From Sphaerotilus hippei (GTDB lineage: Bacteria > Pseudomonadota > Gammaproteobacteria > Burkholderiales > Burkholderiaceae_C), in the NCBI RefSeq assembly GCF_003201595.1, contig NZ_QJJS01000015.1, positions 49,988 to 113,987 on the forward strand: 64,000 bases of DNA, given 5' to 3'. Each line of letters begins with the position of its first letter. Position 1 is the first letter of the stretch. The notes under the pieces were generated by a model. It saw only the letters and a program-made list of their open reading frames with translations, did not search any database and had not been told where the DNA came from. Both the position numbers and the translations under genes were made by a program. Of the stretch, positions 1-9,900 are shown one piece after another.

Positions 1-105
1 GTCGAATTCCCCCGTCACGCCTGACCCAGGCGCCCGTCATCCGGACTGTGTTCGTCACGCCTGTCGTGCCTGACGCGCCCGCTCCGCTTTTTCCGGAAGT
101 CACCC

Positions 106-2619
106 ATGAACATCGTCGTTGTCGGTCACGGCATGGTCGGCCACAAATTCCTCGAGAGCCTCGAAGCGTCGGGCCTGTCCCACGCCAGGGTGACCGTGCT
201 GTGCGAGGAGCCGCGGGCCGCCTACGACCGGGTGCACCTGTCGGCATTCTTCTCCGGCAAGTCGGCCGCCGACCTGTCGCTGGTGGAGCCCGGCTTCTTC
301 GAGCGCACCGGCCACGAGCTGCGCCTGGCCGCCCGTGCCGCCCGCATCGACCGCGCGGCGCGCACTGTCACCACCGTCGATGGCGAGGTGCTGCCCTACG
401 ACAAGCTGGTGCTGGCCACCGGCTCCTATCCCTTCGTGCCGCCGCTGCCGGGCAAGGACCGTGCGGACTGCTTCGTCTACCGCACCATCGAGGATCTGGA
501 GGCGATGCAGGAATGCGGGGCGCGCTCGAAGACCGGCGTGGTGGTGGGCGGAGGCCTGCTGGGCCTGGAATGCGCCAAGGCGCTGCGCGACATGGGCCTG
601 CAGCAGACCCATGTGGTCGAGTTCGCGCCGCGCCTGATGGCGGTGCAGATCGACGAGGGCGGCGGGCGCGTGCTGCGCCGCAAGATCGAGGGCCTCGGCC
701 TGCAGGTGCACACGCAGAAGAACACGCTGCGCATCGTCGACGGCGAGACGGCCCGCCACCGCATGGAGTTCGCCGATGGCAGCCATCTGGAAGCCGACAT
801 GATCGTCTTCTCGGCCGGCATCCGCCCGCGTGACGAGCTGGCCCGCGCGGCGGGCCTGGACATCGGCCCGCGTGGTGGCGTGGCCATCGACAGCGAGTGC
901 CGCACCAGCGATGCCGACATCCATGCCATCGGCGAATGCGCAGCCTGGAACGGCCAGACCTTCGGCCTGGTGGCGCCGGGCTACGAGATGGCCCGTGTCA
1001 CCGCGCGCCAGCTGGCCGGCCAGGAAGAGGCGGTCTTCGTCGGCGCGGACATGAGCACCAAGCTCAAGCTGATGGGCGTGGACGTGGCCAGCATCGGCGA
1101 CGCGCACGGCAACACGCCGGGCAGCCGCTCGTTCCAGTACACCGACGAGCTGCGCCAGATCTACAAGAAGATCGTCGTCAGCGAGGATGGCAAGCAGCTG
1201 CTGGGCGCGGTGCTGGTGGGCGATGCCGCCGAGTACGGCACGCTGCTGCAGATGGCGCTCAACGGCATCACGCTGCCGGCCGAGCCCGAGTTCCTGATCC
1301 TGCCGTCCAGCGACGGCAAGGCCAAGCCGGGCCTGGGCGTGGAGGCGCTGCCGGATTCGGCCCAGATCTGCTCGTGCAACAACGTCACCAAGGGCCAGAT
1401 CTGCGCCGCGGTGGGCGAGGGCGCCTGCACCATCGGCGAGATGAAGGCCTGCACCAAGGCCGGCGCGACCTGCGGCGGCTGCGTGCCGCTGGTCACCCAG
1501 GTGATGAAGGTCGAGATGGCCAGGCGCGGCATGGCGGTCAACAACCACCTGTGCGAGCACTTCGCGTATTCGCGCCAGGAGCTGTTCCACCTGATCAAGG
1601 TCGGCCAGATCAAGTCCTTCGACGAGCTGCTGGCCCGCCACGGCCAGGGCCTGGGCTGCGACATCTGCAAGCCGACCGCCGCGAGCATCTTCGCGTCGTG
1701 CTGGAACGAGTTCGTGCTGAAGAAGGACCTGGCCGGCCTGCAGGACAGCAACGACTACTTCCTGGGCAACATCCAGAAGGACGGCAGCTACTCGGTGGTG
1801 CCGCGCATGCCGGGCGGCGAGGTCACGCCCGACGGCCTGATCGCCGTGGGCACGATCGCCAAGAAGTACGGCCTCTACACCAAGGTCACCGGCGGCGCCC
1901 GGGTCGACATGTTCGGCGCCCGCGTCGAGCAGCTGCCGCTGATCTGGGAGGAGCTGATCGCCGCGGGCTTCGAGTCGGGCCACGCCTACGGCAAGTCGCT
2001 GCGCACCGTGAAGAGCTGCGTCGGCTCGACCTGGTGCCGCTACGGCGTGGGCGACAGCGTCGGCCTGGCCGTCGAGCTGGAGAACCGCTACAAGGGCCTG
2101 CGCGCGCCGCACAAGATCAAGTTCGGCGTCTCGGGCTGCACGCGTGAATGCGCCGAGGCCCAGGGCAAGGACATCGGCGTGATCGCCACCGAGAAGGGCT
2201 GGAACCTGTACGTCTGCGGCAACGGCGGCATGAAGCCGCGCCACGCCGAGCTGTTCGCCAGCGACCTGGGCAAGGACGAGCTGGTGCGCATGATCGACCG
2301 CGTGCTGATGTTCTACGTGCGCACCGCCGACCGGCTGCAGCGCACCAGCACCTGGCGCGACAACCTCGAAGGCGGCCTGGCCTATCTGCAGGACGTGATC
2401 CTGAAGGACAGCCTGGGCATCGCCGACGAGCTGGAGACCCAGATGCAGCACGTGGTCGACACCTACCAGTGCGAGTGGAAGACGGCGGTGACCGACCCCG
2501 TGGTGCGCCAGCGCTTCCGCTCCTTCGTCAACAGCGATCGGGCCGACGAGCACATCGTGTTCGTCGAGGAACGGGGCCAGATCCGTCCGGCCCGCCCCGA
2601 AGAACGCACGCCCGCCTGA
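106..2619 (+). CDS. nirB: Assimilatory NADH-dependent nitrite reductase, large subunit
   Basis: Reduces nitrite to ammonium in the cytoplasm with electrons from NAD(P)H. The 837-residue length and domain order are those of NirB. An N-terminal FAD/NAD(P)H oxidoreductase shows two Rossmann glycine motifs (GHGMVG 7-12 and GGGLLG 148-153). Next comes a BFD-like [2Fe-2S] region starting at C422/C424, then ferredoxin-like sulfite/nitrite reductase repeats. The siroheme/[4Fe-4S] cysteines are C638, C644, C678 and C682 in the family pattern. The start has a GGAAG ribosome site nearby. nirD follows after 21 nt. No nitrate reductase gene is visible; it may lie outside the window. Confidence 0.97.
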   Translation: MNIVVVGHGMVGHKFLESLEASGLSHARVTVLCEEPRAAYDRVHLSAFFSGKSAADLSLVEPGFFERTGHELRLAARAARIDRAARTVTTVDGEVLPYDKLVLATGSYPFVPPLPGKDRADCFVYRTIEDLEAMQECGARSKTGVVVGGGLLGLECAKALRDMGLQQTHVVEFAPRLMAVQIDEGGGRVLRRKIEGLGLQVHTQKNTLRIVDGETARHRMEFADGSHLEADMIVFSAGIRPRDELARAAGLDIGPRGGVAIDSECRTSDADIHAIGECAAWNGQTFGLVAPGYEMARVTARQLAGQEEAVFVGADMSTKLKLMGVDVASIGDAHGNTPGSRSFQYTDELRQIYKKIVVSEDGKQLLGAVLVGDAAEYGTLLQMALNGITLPAEPEFLILPSSDGKAKPGLGVEALPDSAQICSCNNVTKGQICAAVGEGACTIGEMKACTKAGATCGGCVPLVTQVMKVEMARRGMAVNNHLCEHFAYSRQELFHLIKVGQIKSFDELLARHGQGLGCDICKPTAASIFASCWNEFVLKKDLAGLQDSNDYFLGNIQKDGSYSVVPRMPGGEVTPDGLIAVGTIAKKYGLYTKVTGGARVDMFGARVEQLPLIWEELIAAGFESGHAYGKSLRTVKSCVGSTWCRYGVGDSVGLAVELENRYKGLRAPHKIKFGVSGCTRECAEAQGKDIGVIATEKGWNLYVCGNGGMKPRHAELFASDLGKDELVRMIDRVLMFYVRTADRLQRTSTWRDNLEGGLAYLQDVILKDSLGIADELETQMQHVVDTYQCEWKTAVTDPVVRQRFRSFVNSDRADEHIVFVEERGQIRPARPEERTPA

Positions 2620-2640
2620 GTCCGCACCGGAGCCCCATCC

Positions 2641-2979
2641 ATGAACACCGAGACCCTGAACTGGACCGCCGTGTGCGCGGCCGACGACATCCTGCCCCAC
2701 ACCGGCGTCTGCGCGCGGGTCGGCGAGCGCCACGTGGCGATCTTCCGCGTGGGCAGCGATGACTTCTACGCCATCGACAACGTCGATCCCAAGGCCGGCG
2801 CGAGCGTGCTCTCGCGTGGCCTGGTCGGCAGCCTGGGCGAACGCATCGTGGTGGCCTCGCCGCTGTACAAGCAGCACTACGACCTGCGCACCGGCGAGTG
2901 CGTGGAGGCGCCGGAGCACTCGGTGCGCGCCCACGCCGTGCGCATCGACCAGGGCCGTGTGCTGATCGCCTCGAACTGA
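2641..2979 (+). CDS. nirD: Nitrite reductase small subunit
   Basis: A 112-residue Rieske-fold partner of NirB. The characteristic stretch around SPLYKQHYDLRTGECVE is present. The Cys/His ligands of a true Rieske [2Fe-2S] centre are absent, which is normal for NirD and separates it from a ferredoxin subunit. It lies 21 nt after nirB and 12 nt before the transporter gene, so all three are almost certainly co-transcribed. Its expected role is to stabilise or assist the NirB holoenzyme. Confidence 0.95.
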   Translation: MNTETLNWTAVCAADDILPHTGVCARVGERHVAIFRVGSDDFYAIDNVDPKAGASVLSRGLVGSLGERIVVASPLYKQHYDLRTGECVEAPEHSVRAHAVRIDQGRVLIASN

Positions 2980-2991
2980 CAGGACAAGAAC

Positions 2992-3801
2992 ATGGCCTAC
3001 CTAGCCCCCGCAGAGTTCGTGACCAAGATGGTCGACGCCGGCGAATCCAAGCTGCTGATGTCGACCCGCGACACCCTGATCCGTGCCTACATGGCCGGCG
3101 CCATCCTCGCGCTGGCTGCCGCCTTCGCGGTGACCGTCAACGTCAACACCGGCAATCCGCTGATCGGCGCGCTGCTGTTTCCCGTCGGCTTCTGCCTGCT
3201 GTACCTGCTGGGCTTCGACCTGCTCACCGGCGTGTTCACGCTGGCGCCGCTGGCGGTGCTGGACCGCCGCCCCGGCGCCACCTGGAGCGGCGTGATGCGC
3301 AACTGGGCGCTGGTCTTCTGCGGCAACTTCGCCGGCGCGATGACCGTGGCGCTGTTCATGGCCATCATCTTCACCAACGGCTTCTCCGAAGCGCCCAATG
3401 CGGTGGGCGTGAAGATCGGCCACATCGGCGAGGGCCGCACCGTGGGCTACGCGGCGCACGGCGCCGCGGGCATGCTGACGCTGTTCATCCGGGCGGTGAT
3501 GTGCAACTGGATGGTCTCCACCGGCGTGGTGGCGGCGATGATGTCCACCAGCGTGTCTGGCAAGGTCATCGCGATGTGGATGCCCATCCTGGTCTTCTTC
3601 TACATGGGCTTCGAGCACAGCATCGTCAACATGTACCTGTTCCCGTCGGGCCTGATGCTGGGCGGCAACTTCACCTTCATGGACTACATGATCTGGAACG
3701 AGATCCCCACCGTGCTGGGCAACCTCGTCGGCGGCCTGACCTTCGTCGGCGCGACGCTGTACTCGACCCACTACAAGACGGCGCCCAGGCGGGCGCACTG
3801 A
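2992..3801 (+). CDS. Formate/nitrite transporter family channel (nitrite uptake)
   Basis: A 269-residue inner-membrane protein of the FNT family (FocA/NirC), with about six membrane helices and a pentameric channel expected. The central pore histidine is H209 in GFEHSIVNMYLFPSG, the family signature. The gene starts 12 nt after nirD, so nitrite is the likely substrate (NirC-like). The family also carries formate and hydrosulfide, and sequence alone cannot settle which. It completes a nitrite uptake and reduction unit. Confidence 0.9.
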   Translation: MAYLAPAEFVTKMVDAGESKLLMSTRDTLIRAYMAGAILALAAAFAVTVNVNTGNPLIGALLFPVGFCLLYLLGFDLLTGVFTLAPLAVLDRRPGATWSGVMRNWALVFCGNFAGAMTVALFMAIIFTNGFSEAPNAVGVKIGHIGEGRTVGYAAHGAAGMLTLFIRAVMCNWMVSTGVVAAMMSTSVSGKVIAMWMPILVFFYMGFEHSIVNMYLFPSGLMLGGNFTFMDYMIWNEIPTVLGNLVGGLTFVGATLYSTHYKTAPRRAH

Positions 3802-3855
3802 GTGACGGCGCGCATGCCCCGAGGACCTCGATCGCGCTGACCCGGGTCGTCCGCC

Positions 3856-5592
3856 ATGTCCACCTGCCTGCGTGTCGATCTGGGCCAGCACTCCGACCCC
3901 GGCGGGCGGGCGGTCAACCAAGACTTCCACGGCGCGAGCGTACCGACGGAGCCCCTGCTGAGCACCAAGGGCATCGTGCTGGCGCTGGCCGACGGCATCG
4001 GCAGCAGCGCGGTCAGCCAGGTGGCCAGCGCGGCGGCAGTGCGGGGCTTCCTCGACGACTACTTCAGCACGTCCGAGGCCTGGCCCGTCAAGCGGGCCGC
4101 CCAGCGGGTACTGCAGGCCACCAACTCCTGGCTGCACGCGCAGAACCAGCGCAGCGATGCCCGCTTCGACAGGGATCGGGGCCAGGTGTGCACCTTCAGT
4201 GCCCTGGTCTTCAAGGGCTGCGAGGCCCACCTGCTGCATGTGGGGGACTCCCGCATCTATCGCCTGCATCCCCAGGCGCTGGAGCAGCTGACCGAGGACC
4301 ATCGTGTGCGGGTGTCCGACGGCGAAAGCCACCTCGGCCGCGCCCTCGGCGCCAGTGCCACGGTGGAGATCGACTACCGCTGCTGGACCACCGAGGTCGG
4401 GGAGGTCTACCTGCTCGCCACCGACGGGGCCTGCGAGCATCTGGTCGCCGCCGACGTGCATGCGGCCCTGGCGGCGCATCCCGCGCAGCTCGATGCCGCG
4501 GCCGCCCACCTGGTGGCCCGGGCGCTGGCGCAGGGGGCCGACGACAACCTGACGGTGCAGCTGGCCCGGGTGGTCTCGCTGCCCGACGAGCCGGCGCATC
4601 GCCTGCATGCGCAGCGCGAGGGCCTGGCCATGCCGCCGGTGCTGCAGCCGCGCATGGACTTCGAGGGCTACATCATCGTGCGCGAGCTGCAGACCAGCGC
4701 GCGCAGCCACGTCCACCTGGCCATCGACCCGGCGAGCGGGCGCCAGGTCGTGCTGAAGACCCCTTCGGTGGACCTGCGTGACCACCCGGAGCACCTCGAC
4801 CGCTTCCTGCTGGAGGAGTGGGTGGCTCGCCGGCTGGACCATCCGAACCTGCTCAAGCCCTGCGTCACGGATCGTCGGCGCCGTCACCTGTACGTGGCCA
4901 TGGAGTACGTGGATGGCCAGACGCTGGCCCAGTGGATGACCGACCACCCCCGGCCGGACCTGGATGCGGTGCGCCGCATCGTCGAGCAGGTGGCCAGGGG
5001 CCTGCAGGCCCTGCACCGCAAGGAGATGCTGCACCAGGACCTGCGCCCCGAGAACATCATGATCGACCGTCAAGGCACGGTGAAGATCATCGACTTCGGC
5101 GCGGTGCACGTCGCCGGCCTGGCCGAAGGCACCCGCGTGGCCGATGCCGACCTGCTGCCGGGATCGCTCCAGTACGCCGCGCCCGAATACTTCACCGGCG
5201 AAGGCGTCTCGGCGCAGTCCGACCTGTTCTCGCTGGCGCTCATCACCTACCAGATGCTGACCGGCGCGCTGCCCTACGGGCTGCAGGTCACGCAGGTCCG
5301 GGGCCCGGGGGATCTGCACCGGCTGAGCTACGAGCCGGTGCGCCAGGCCCGGCGCGACCTGCCCGCCTGGCTCGACGCCGTGCTGCGCCAGGCGCTGCAT
5401 CCGCGGCGGGCCCGGCGGCACGAGGCGCTGTCGGCCTTCCTCCACGACCTGAGCCACCCCGGGCCCCAGCACCTGAGGGCCCAGCGTGCGCCCCTGCTGG
5501 AGCGCGATCCGGCGCGCTTCTGGCGTGGGGTCGCGCTGCTGCTGGGGCTGCTCGTGCTGCTGCTGCTGGGCTTGCTGACGTCGCGGGCCTGA
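3856..5592 (+). CDS. Bifunctional PP2C phosphatase / Ser-Thr protein kinase with C-terminal membrane anchor
   Basis: A 578-residue fusion. Residues 1-240 are a PP2C-type phosphatase with its metal-binding signatures: VNQD ending at D23, ADG at D46-G47, GDSR 130-133, TDG at D190 and DDN with D230. Residues 270-535 are a Hanks-type kinase with K301, catalytic loop HQDLRPEN (D395) and DFG 413-415. The arginine before the catalytic Asp is Gln, so it is a non-RD kinase. A hydrophobic helix at about 557-575 anchors it with both enzymes in the cytosol. It lies 54 nt after the nitrite transporter, so control of nitrite/nitrate assimilation by phosphorylation is plausible; targets are unknown. Confidence 0.9.
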   Translation: MSTCLRVDLGQHSDPGGRAVNQDFHGASVPTEPLLSTKGIVLALADGIGSSAVSQVASAAAVRGFLDDYFSTSEAWPVKRAAQRVLQATNSWLHAQNQRSDARFDRDRGQVCTFSALVFKGCEAHLLHVGDSRIYRLHPQALEQLTEDHRVRVSDGESHLGRALGASATVEIDYRCWTTEVGEVYLLATDGACEHLVAADVHAALAAHPAQLDAAAAHLVARALAQGADDNLTVQLARVVSLPDEPAHRLHAQREGLAMPPVLQPRMDFEGYIIVRELQTSARSHVHLAIDPASGRQVVLKTPSVDLRDHPEHLDRFLLEEWVARRLDHPNLLKPCVTDRRRRHLYVAMEYVDGQTLAQWMTDHPRPDLDAVRRIVEQVARGLQALHRKEMLHQDLRPENIMIDRQGTVKIIDFGAVHVAGLAEGTRVADADLLPGSLQYAAPEYFTGEGVSAQSDLFSLALITYQMLTGALPYGLQVTQVRGPGDLHRLSYEPVRQARRDLPAWLDAVLRQALHPRRARRHEALSAFLHDLSHPGPQHLRAQRAPLLERDPARFWRGVALLLGLLVLLLLGLLTSRA

Positions 5593-5696
5593 GCCGCCGG
5601 GCCCGTGGCGGCCGATGCCGCTCAAGTCCGCCTCGGTGCCGTCGATAACCCGGGCGATGCCGGGCCTTGTGCCCGGCGCAGCCAGGAGCACACACG

Positions 5697-6911
5697 ATGG
5701 TCGCCACAGTTCGTCCTTCCCGCCGCGCGGCGCTGCGCCTGGCCGCCGCGGCGATGGCGGCCGTGTCGTGTTCGCCCCTGCGGGCGTCGCCGTCGCCGGT
5801 GCGCATCGGCATGACGGCCGAGCTGAAGATGGCCACGAGCACCAGCCACGACATGATCCGCCTGGGCGTGGAGCTGGCCATCGAGGACCTGAACGCGGCC
5901 GGTGGCGTGCTGGGCGGGCGCCCGCTTCAGCTGGAGGTCCGCGACGATCGCAGCGTGCCCAGCCGTGGCGTCGAGAACCTGCGGGCGCTGGCGGCGCTGC
6001 CCGACCTGGTGGCGGTGTTCGGCAGCCGCTTCAGCCCGGTGCTGACCGAGATGGGCCATGTCGCGCCCGGCCTGCAGTGCCCGGTGTTCAGCCCCTGGGC
6101 GGCGGGCAGCACCGTGCTCGATCCGGGTCGGCAGCCCGACTGGTCCTTCCGGGTCTCGCTCAACGACACCTGGGCCATGAAGGCGCTGCTGCGCCAGGCC
6201 CATGCCGAGGGCCACCTGCGCGTCGGCCTGATCGCGCCCAACTCGGGCTGGGGGCGCAGCTGCCAGCAGGCGGCCGAAGCCCAGGTGCCGCTCCACAAGG
6301 GGCTGCAGCTGCTGCCGGTGCGCTGGTACAACTGGGGTGGCGAGACCTCGCTCATCGAACATGTGCTCGACCTCAAGCGGGCGGGCATGCAGGCCCTGCT
6401 GCTGGTGGCCAACGAGCCCGAGGGCATGGTGCTGGCCCGGGAGATGCTCGATCTGCCGGTGGCCAGCCGCCTGCCCATCCTGAGCCACTGGGGCATCGCC
6501 GGCGGGGACTTTCCCCGGCTGGTGGGTCCTGGCCTGCACGAGCTGGACCTGCGGGTGGTGCAGACCCGCGCGCTGCTGATCCACCGCAGTCCGCGCGGGC
6601 GGCAACTGATGGAGCGTGCCGCCGAGCGCATGGGCGTGGCCGATCCGATGCGCCTGCCCTCGCTGGTCGGCCTGGGGCAGGGCTACGACACGACCCTGAT
6701 CCTGCACCGGGCGATCGAGCGGGCCCGCAGCACCCGCCGCGAGGCCATCCGCGAGGCGCTGGAGCAGCTCGATCCGATCGACGGCGTGGTGCGACGTTAT
6801 GCCCCGGCCTTCACGCGCGAGCGCCACGAGGCGCTGTCCGAGTCCGACGTGATGCTGGCCCGCTGGGATGCCGAGGGGCGCCTGCAGCGGGTGGCCGGTG
6901 CGCGTGGGTGA
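5697..6911 (+). CDS. Periplasmic type-1 ligand-binding protein (ABC substrate-binding/receptor family)
   Basis: A 404-residue protein with the fold of branched-chain amino acid/amide binding proteins. After an N-terminal export signal come IGMTAELK and a bilobed alpha/beta sequence. The signal contains SRRAALRL and resembles a Tat signal. ATG at 5697 was chosen because AGGAG (5686-5690) lies 6 nt upstream. No permease or ATPase genes follow; the next gene, 10 nt away, is a membrane histidine kinase. It may therefore be a sensory ligand receptor rather than a transporter part. The ligand is unknown. Confidence 0.8.
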   Translation: MVATVRPSRRAALRLAAAAMAAVSCSPLRASPSPVRIGMTAELKMATSTSHDMIRLGVELAIEDLNAAGGVLGGRPLQLEVRDDRSVPSRGVENLRALAALPDLVAVFGSRFSPVLTEMGHVAPGLQCPVFSPWAAGSTVLDPGRQPDWSFRVSLNDTWAMKALLRQAHAEGHLRVGLIAPNSGWGRSCQQAAEAQVPLHKGLQLLPVRWYNWGGETSLIEHVLDLKRAGMQALLLVANEPEGMVLAREMLDLPVASRLPILSHWGIAGGDFPRLVGPGLHELDLRVVQTRALLIHRSPRGRQLMERAAERMGVADPMRLPSLVGLGQGYDTTLILHRAIERARSTRREAIREALEQLDPIDGVVRRYAPAFTRERHEALSESDVMLARWDAEGRLQRVAGARG

Positions 6912-6921
6912 GGGGCCGGGC

Positions 6922-9900
6922 ATGAGCACGGGCCTGATGCCGAACGCCGCCGCGCCCGTCAGCCTGGCCACGCGCCTGGCCAGCGGCGCCCGCTACCTGG
7001 TGACCTGCGTGGTGCTGCTGGTCGGGGGGCTGTCCCTGGCCATGATCGGCTGGCTGCTGCTGCAGCGTGCCGACGCCCGGCTCAACAGCGCCGGCGGCGA
7101 GATCCACCTGCTGATGGAGACGCGCCTGGACAACGCCGCGGCCGGCCTGGCCGAGCTGTCGCGCCGCACCCTGGTGCGCAATGCCCTGGTCGATCCCGCC
7201 GGGCGGGATGTCTACCTCGCCCCGACCCTGTCCGAGCACCAGAAGAACAGCCTCGGGGTGCAGATGCTGTGGCTCACCGACCACGAGGGCCGGACGCTGG
7301 CCGACAGCCACGGTGAACTCCATGGGGCCGGACAGCCCGAGCCGTCACCGCCCGAGGTGCGTGACCTGGCCATCCGCAGCATGCTGGCCGGCCATCTGCA
7401 GCAGCAGCTGCACCAGGAGGCCGGCCGGTGGCGACTGCTGCTGGCCTATCCCGTGGTGTTCGCCAGCACCGGCACGGTCGAGGGCACGCTGGTCGGCGAG
7501 CTCGACCTGGGGGCGCTGCTGCAGGCGCCCCTGGCGGCGCTGACGAAGGATTTCCGCGCCGAGGTGCGCTCGGGCCAGGACCTGCTGGCCATGACCGCGC
7601 CCCGCAGCGGGAACGAGCTGTCGGCTTCGTGGTCGGTGCAGATGCGCACCCGCATCGGCGGGGTCAGCCAGGCCTTCATGCTCGATGTGCATCAGCCGGT
7701 CCTGACGGCACTGGCGCCGGTGCTGTGGATCGGCGCGCTGTATGCGATGGTGGGCGCGGCCCTGCTCTGGATCGCCCACCGCGGCGTCGAGCGGCTGGCC
7801 AACGGCGCGATGCGGCCGCTGCAGGCGCTGCAGGAGGCGGCTCACCGGGTGGCACGCGACGGCCTGGACCAGATCCCGCATCTGTCGCCTCAGGAGCTGC
7901 ACCGCGGAGGCTCCGAGGTGCAGAGCCTGGCGCACAGCTTCGAGGCCATGCTCGCCCGCCTGCTGCAGGCCCAGACCGGGCTGGAGCGGATGGTGGCCCA
8001 GCGCACCGATCAGCTGGCGCAGGCCAAGGACCGCCTGGACAGCATCCTGGCCACGCTGGCCGACGGGGTCTATTCGCTCAGCATCGACCGGCAGGAGCTG
8101 CTGTTCGCCAGCCCGCCGGTGGCCCGCCTGCTGGGGGTGGGGCCCGACGAGACCCCGATGGTCGCGGCCACCATGCAGCGCTTGCTCGACGAGGACGGGC
8201 GAGCCGCACTCGAGGCGGCCTGCATCACCGCCCGGCAGCAGGGCTGCGCGGTCGCCTGCCTGGCCGTGCGTGGCGACGAGCACGGCCCCCGCTGGCTGGA
8301 GAACCGCATGACCCTGGTGCGCGACGCCTGCGGCCGGGCGCTGCGCATCGACGGCATCCTGTCGGACATCACCGCCACCGTGCGGGCCCGCGAGCGGGGC
8401 GAGCAGGCCACCGCCGGCCTGCGGCTGCGTGACCAGGCGCTCGCCTCCACGGGCAACGGCGTGCTCATCCTCGAGATGGCCCCGGGGCGGGCCCGTGCGG
8501 TCTATGCCAACCCGGCCATGGCGGCCCTCAGCGGGGCCTCGATCGAGGAGCTGCTGGCCGCCGATGGCGAGCTGCTGCGCTCGCGCATGCTGGACGAGGA
8601 CATCGTGCACGCGATGCGCGGGTGCGTGACCGGCTGCCACGACGTGCACCTCGAGACCCGCATGCGCCGCGCCGACGGCAGCATCATCTGGTGCGAGATC
8701 TCCATCAGCCCCATGGTCGATCCGCAGGCGCCGCTGCCGGCGCCCGGGCAGCGGCCCTGGGTGCACCATGTCGTGCTGGTGATCGACGACGTCACCGAGC
8801 GGCGCCGCCAGGAGGCGATGCACCGGCGGGTGATCGAGTCGGTCAACGAGGTCATCTTCCAGGTCGACCTCGGCGGGCACTGGACCTACCTGAACCCGGC
8901 CTGGGAGCGCATCACCGGCCGCAGCGGGCCGGACATGCTCGGGCGGCATTTCCTCGAGGCGATCCTGCCGGCCGACCGGGGCCGGGCGCAGCTGCTGTTC
9001 GAGGCGATGGTCCATGGCGACGCCGGCAGCTGCCGCGGCGAGATCCGCCACCTGACGGCCGACGGCGGCTCCCGCTGGCTGGCGGTGCACGCCCATCGCC
9101 TGCTCGACGACGACGGCCAGCCCTGCGGCTACAGCGGCACGCTGTCGGATGTCACCGAGCAGCGCGAGGCCGAAGCCAGCCTGAGGCTGCGCGACCGGGC
9201 CATCGACGCCAGCACCAACGGCATCCTGCTGACCGACGTGCAGGCGCCGGGCAATCCGCTGGTCTTCGTCAACGCCGGCTTCACCCGCGTGACCGGTTAT
9301 GCCCCCAGCGAGGTGCTGGGGCGCTCCTGCAGCCTGCTGCAGGGCGAGGACCATGACCAGCCCGGCCTGGCCGAGATCCGCGAGGCGATCGCCCGGGGCC
9401 AGCCCTGCCGGGTGCTGCTGCGCAACTACCGCCGCGACGGCCGGCGCTTCGACAACGACCTGTCGATCGCGCCGGTCCACGACGAGCTCACGGGCGAGAT
9501 CACCCACTACATCGGCATCATCAGCGACATCACCGCGCGCCTGGAGGCCCAGGCGCTGCTGCGCGACCAGCTGGCCCGGCTGGACACCGTCTTCGCGCTC
9601 AGCCCCGACGGTTTCGTGTCCTTCGACCGGCAGGGGCACGCGATGTCGCTCAACCCGGCCTTCGAGCGCCTGGTCGGCGTGCCGGCCGCCGAGCTGCTCG
9701 GGCTGGACCGCGCGGCCTTCGATGCCCGCCTCGCCGGCGTGATCGAGGCGCGTGATCCCCCGGGCATGGCGCACTGGCTGTCCGATCTGGGGGAGGCGGG
9801 CGAAGCGGGCTGCCACGCCGAGGTGCTGGTCCTGCGCGGGCCGCCGCAGCGGGTGGTCGTCTCCAGCCGGCGCGACTGCGATGCGCCCAGCGTGTCGCAG

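Noticed and set aside
100..2934. A 944-codon open frame on the strand opposite nirB/nirD, and similar long opposite-strand frames across the window (for example 58078-60342)
   Set aside because: They are by-products of GC-rich third positions; their translations are low-complexity His/Ala/Gly/Arg-rich text without domains, while the opposite strand carries clear genes.
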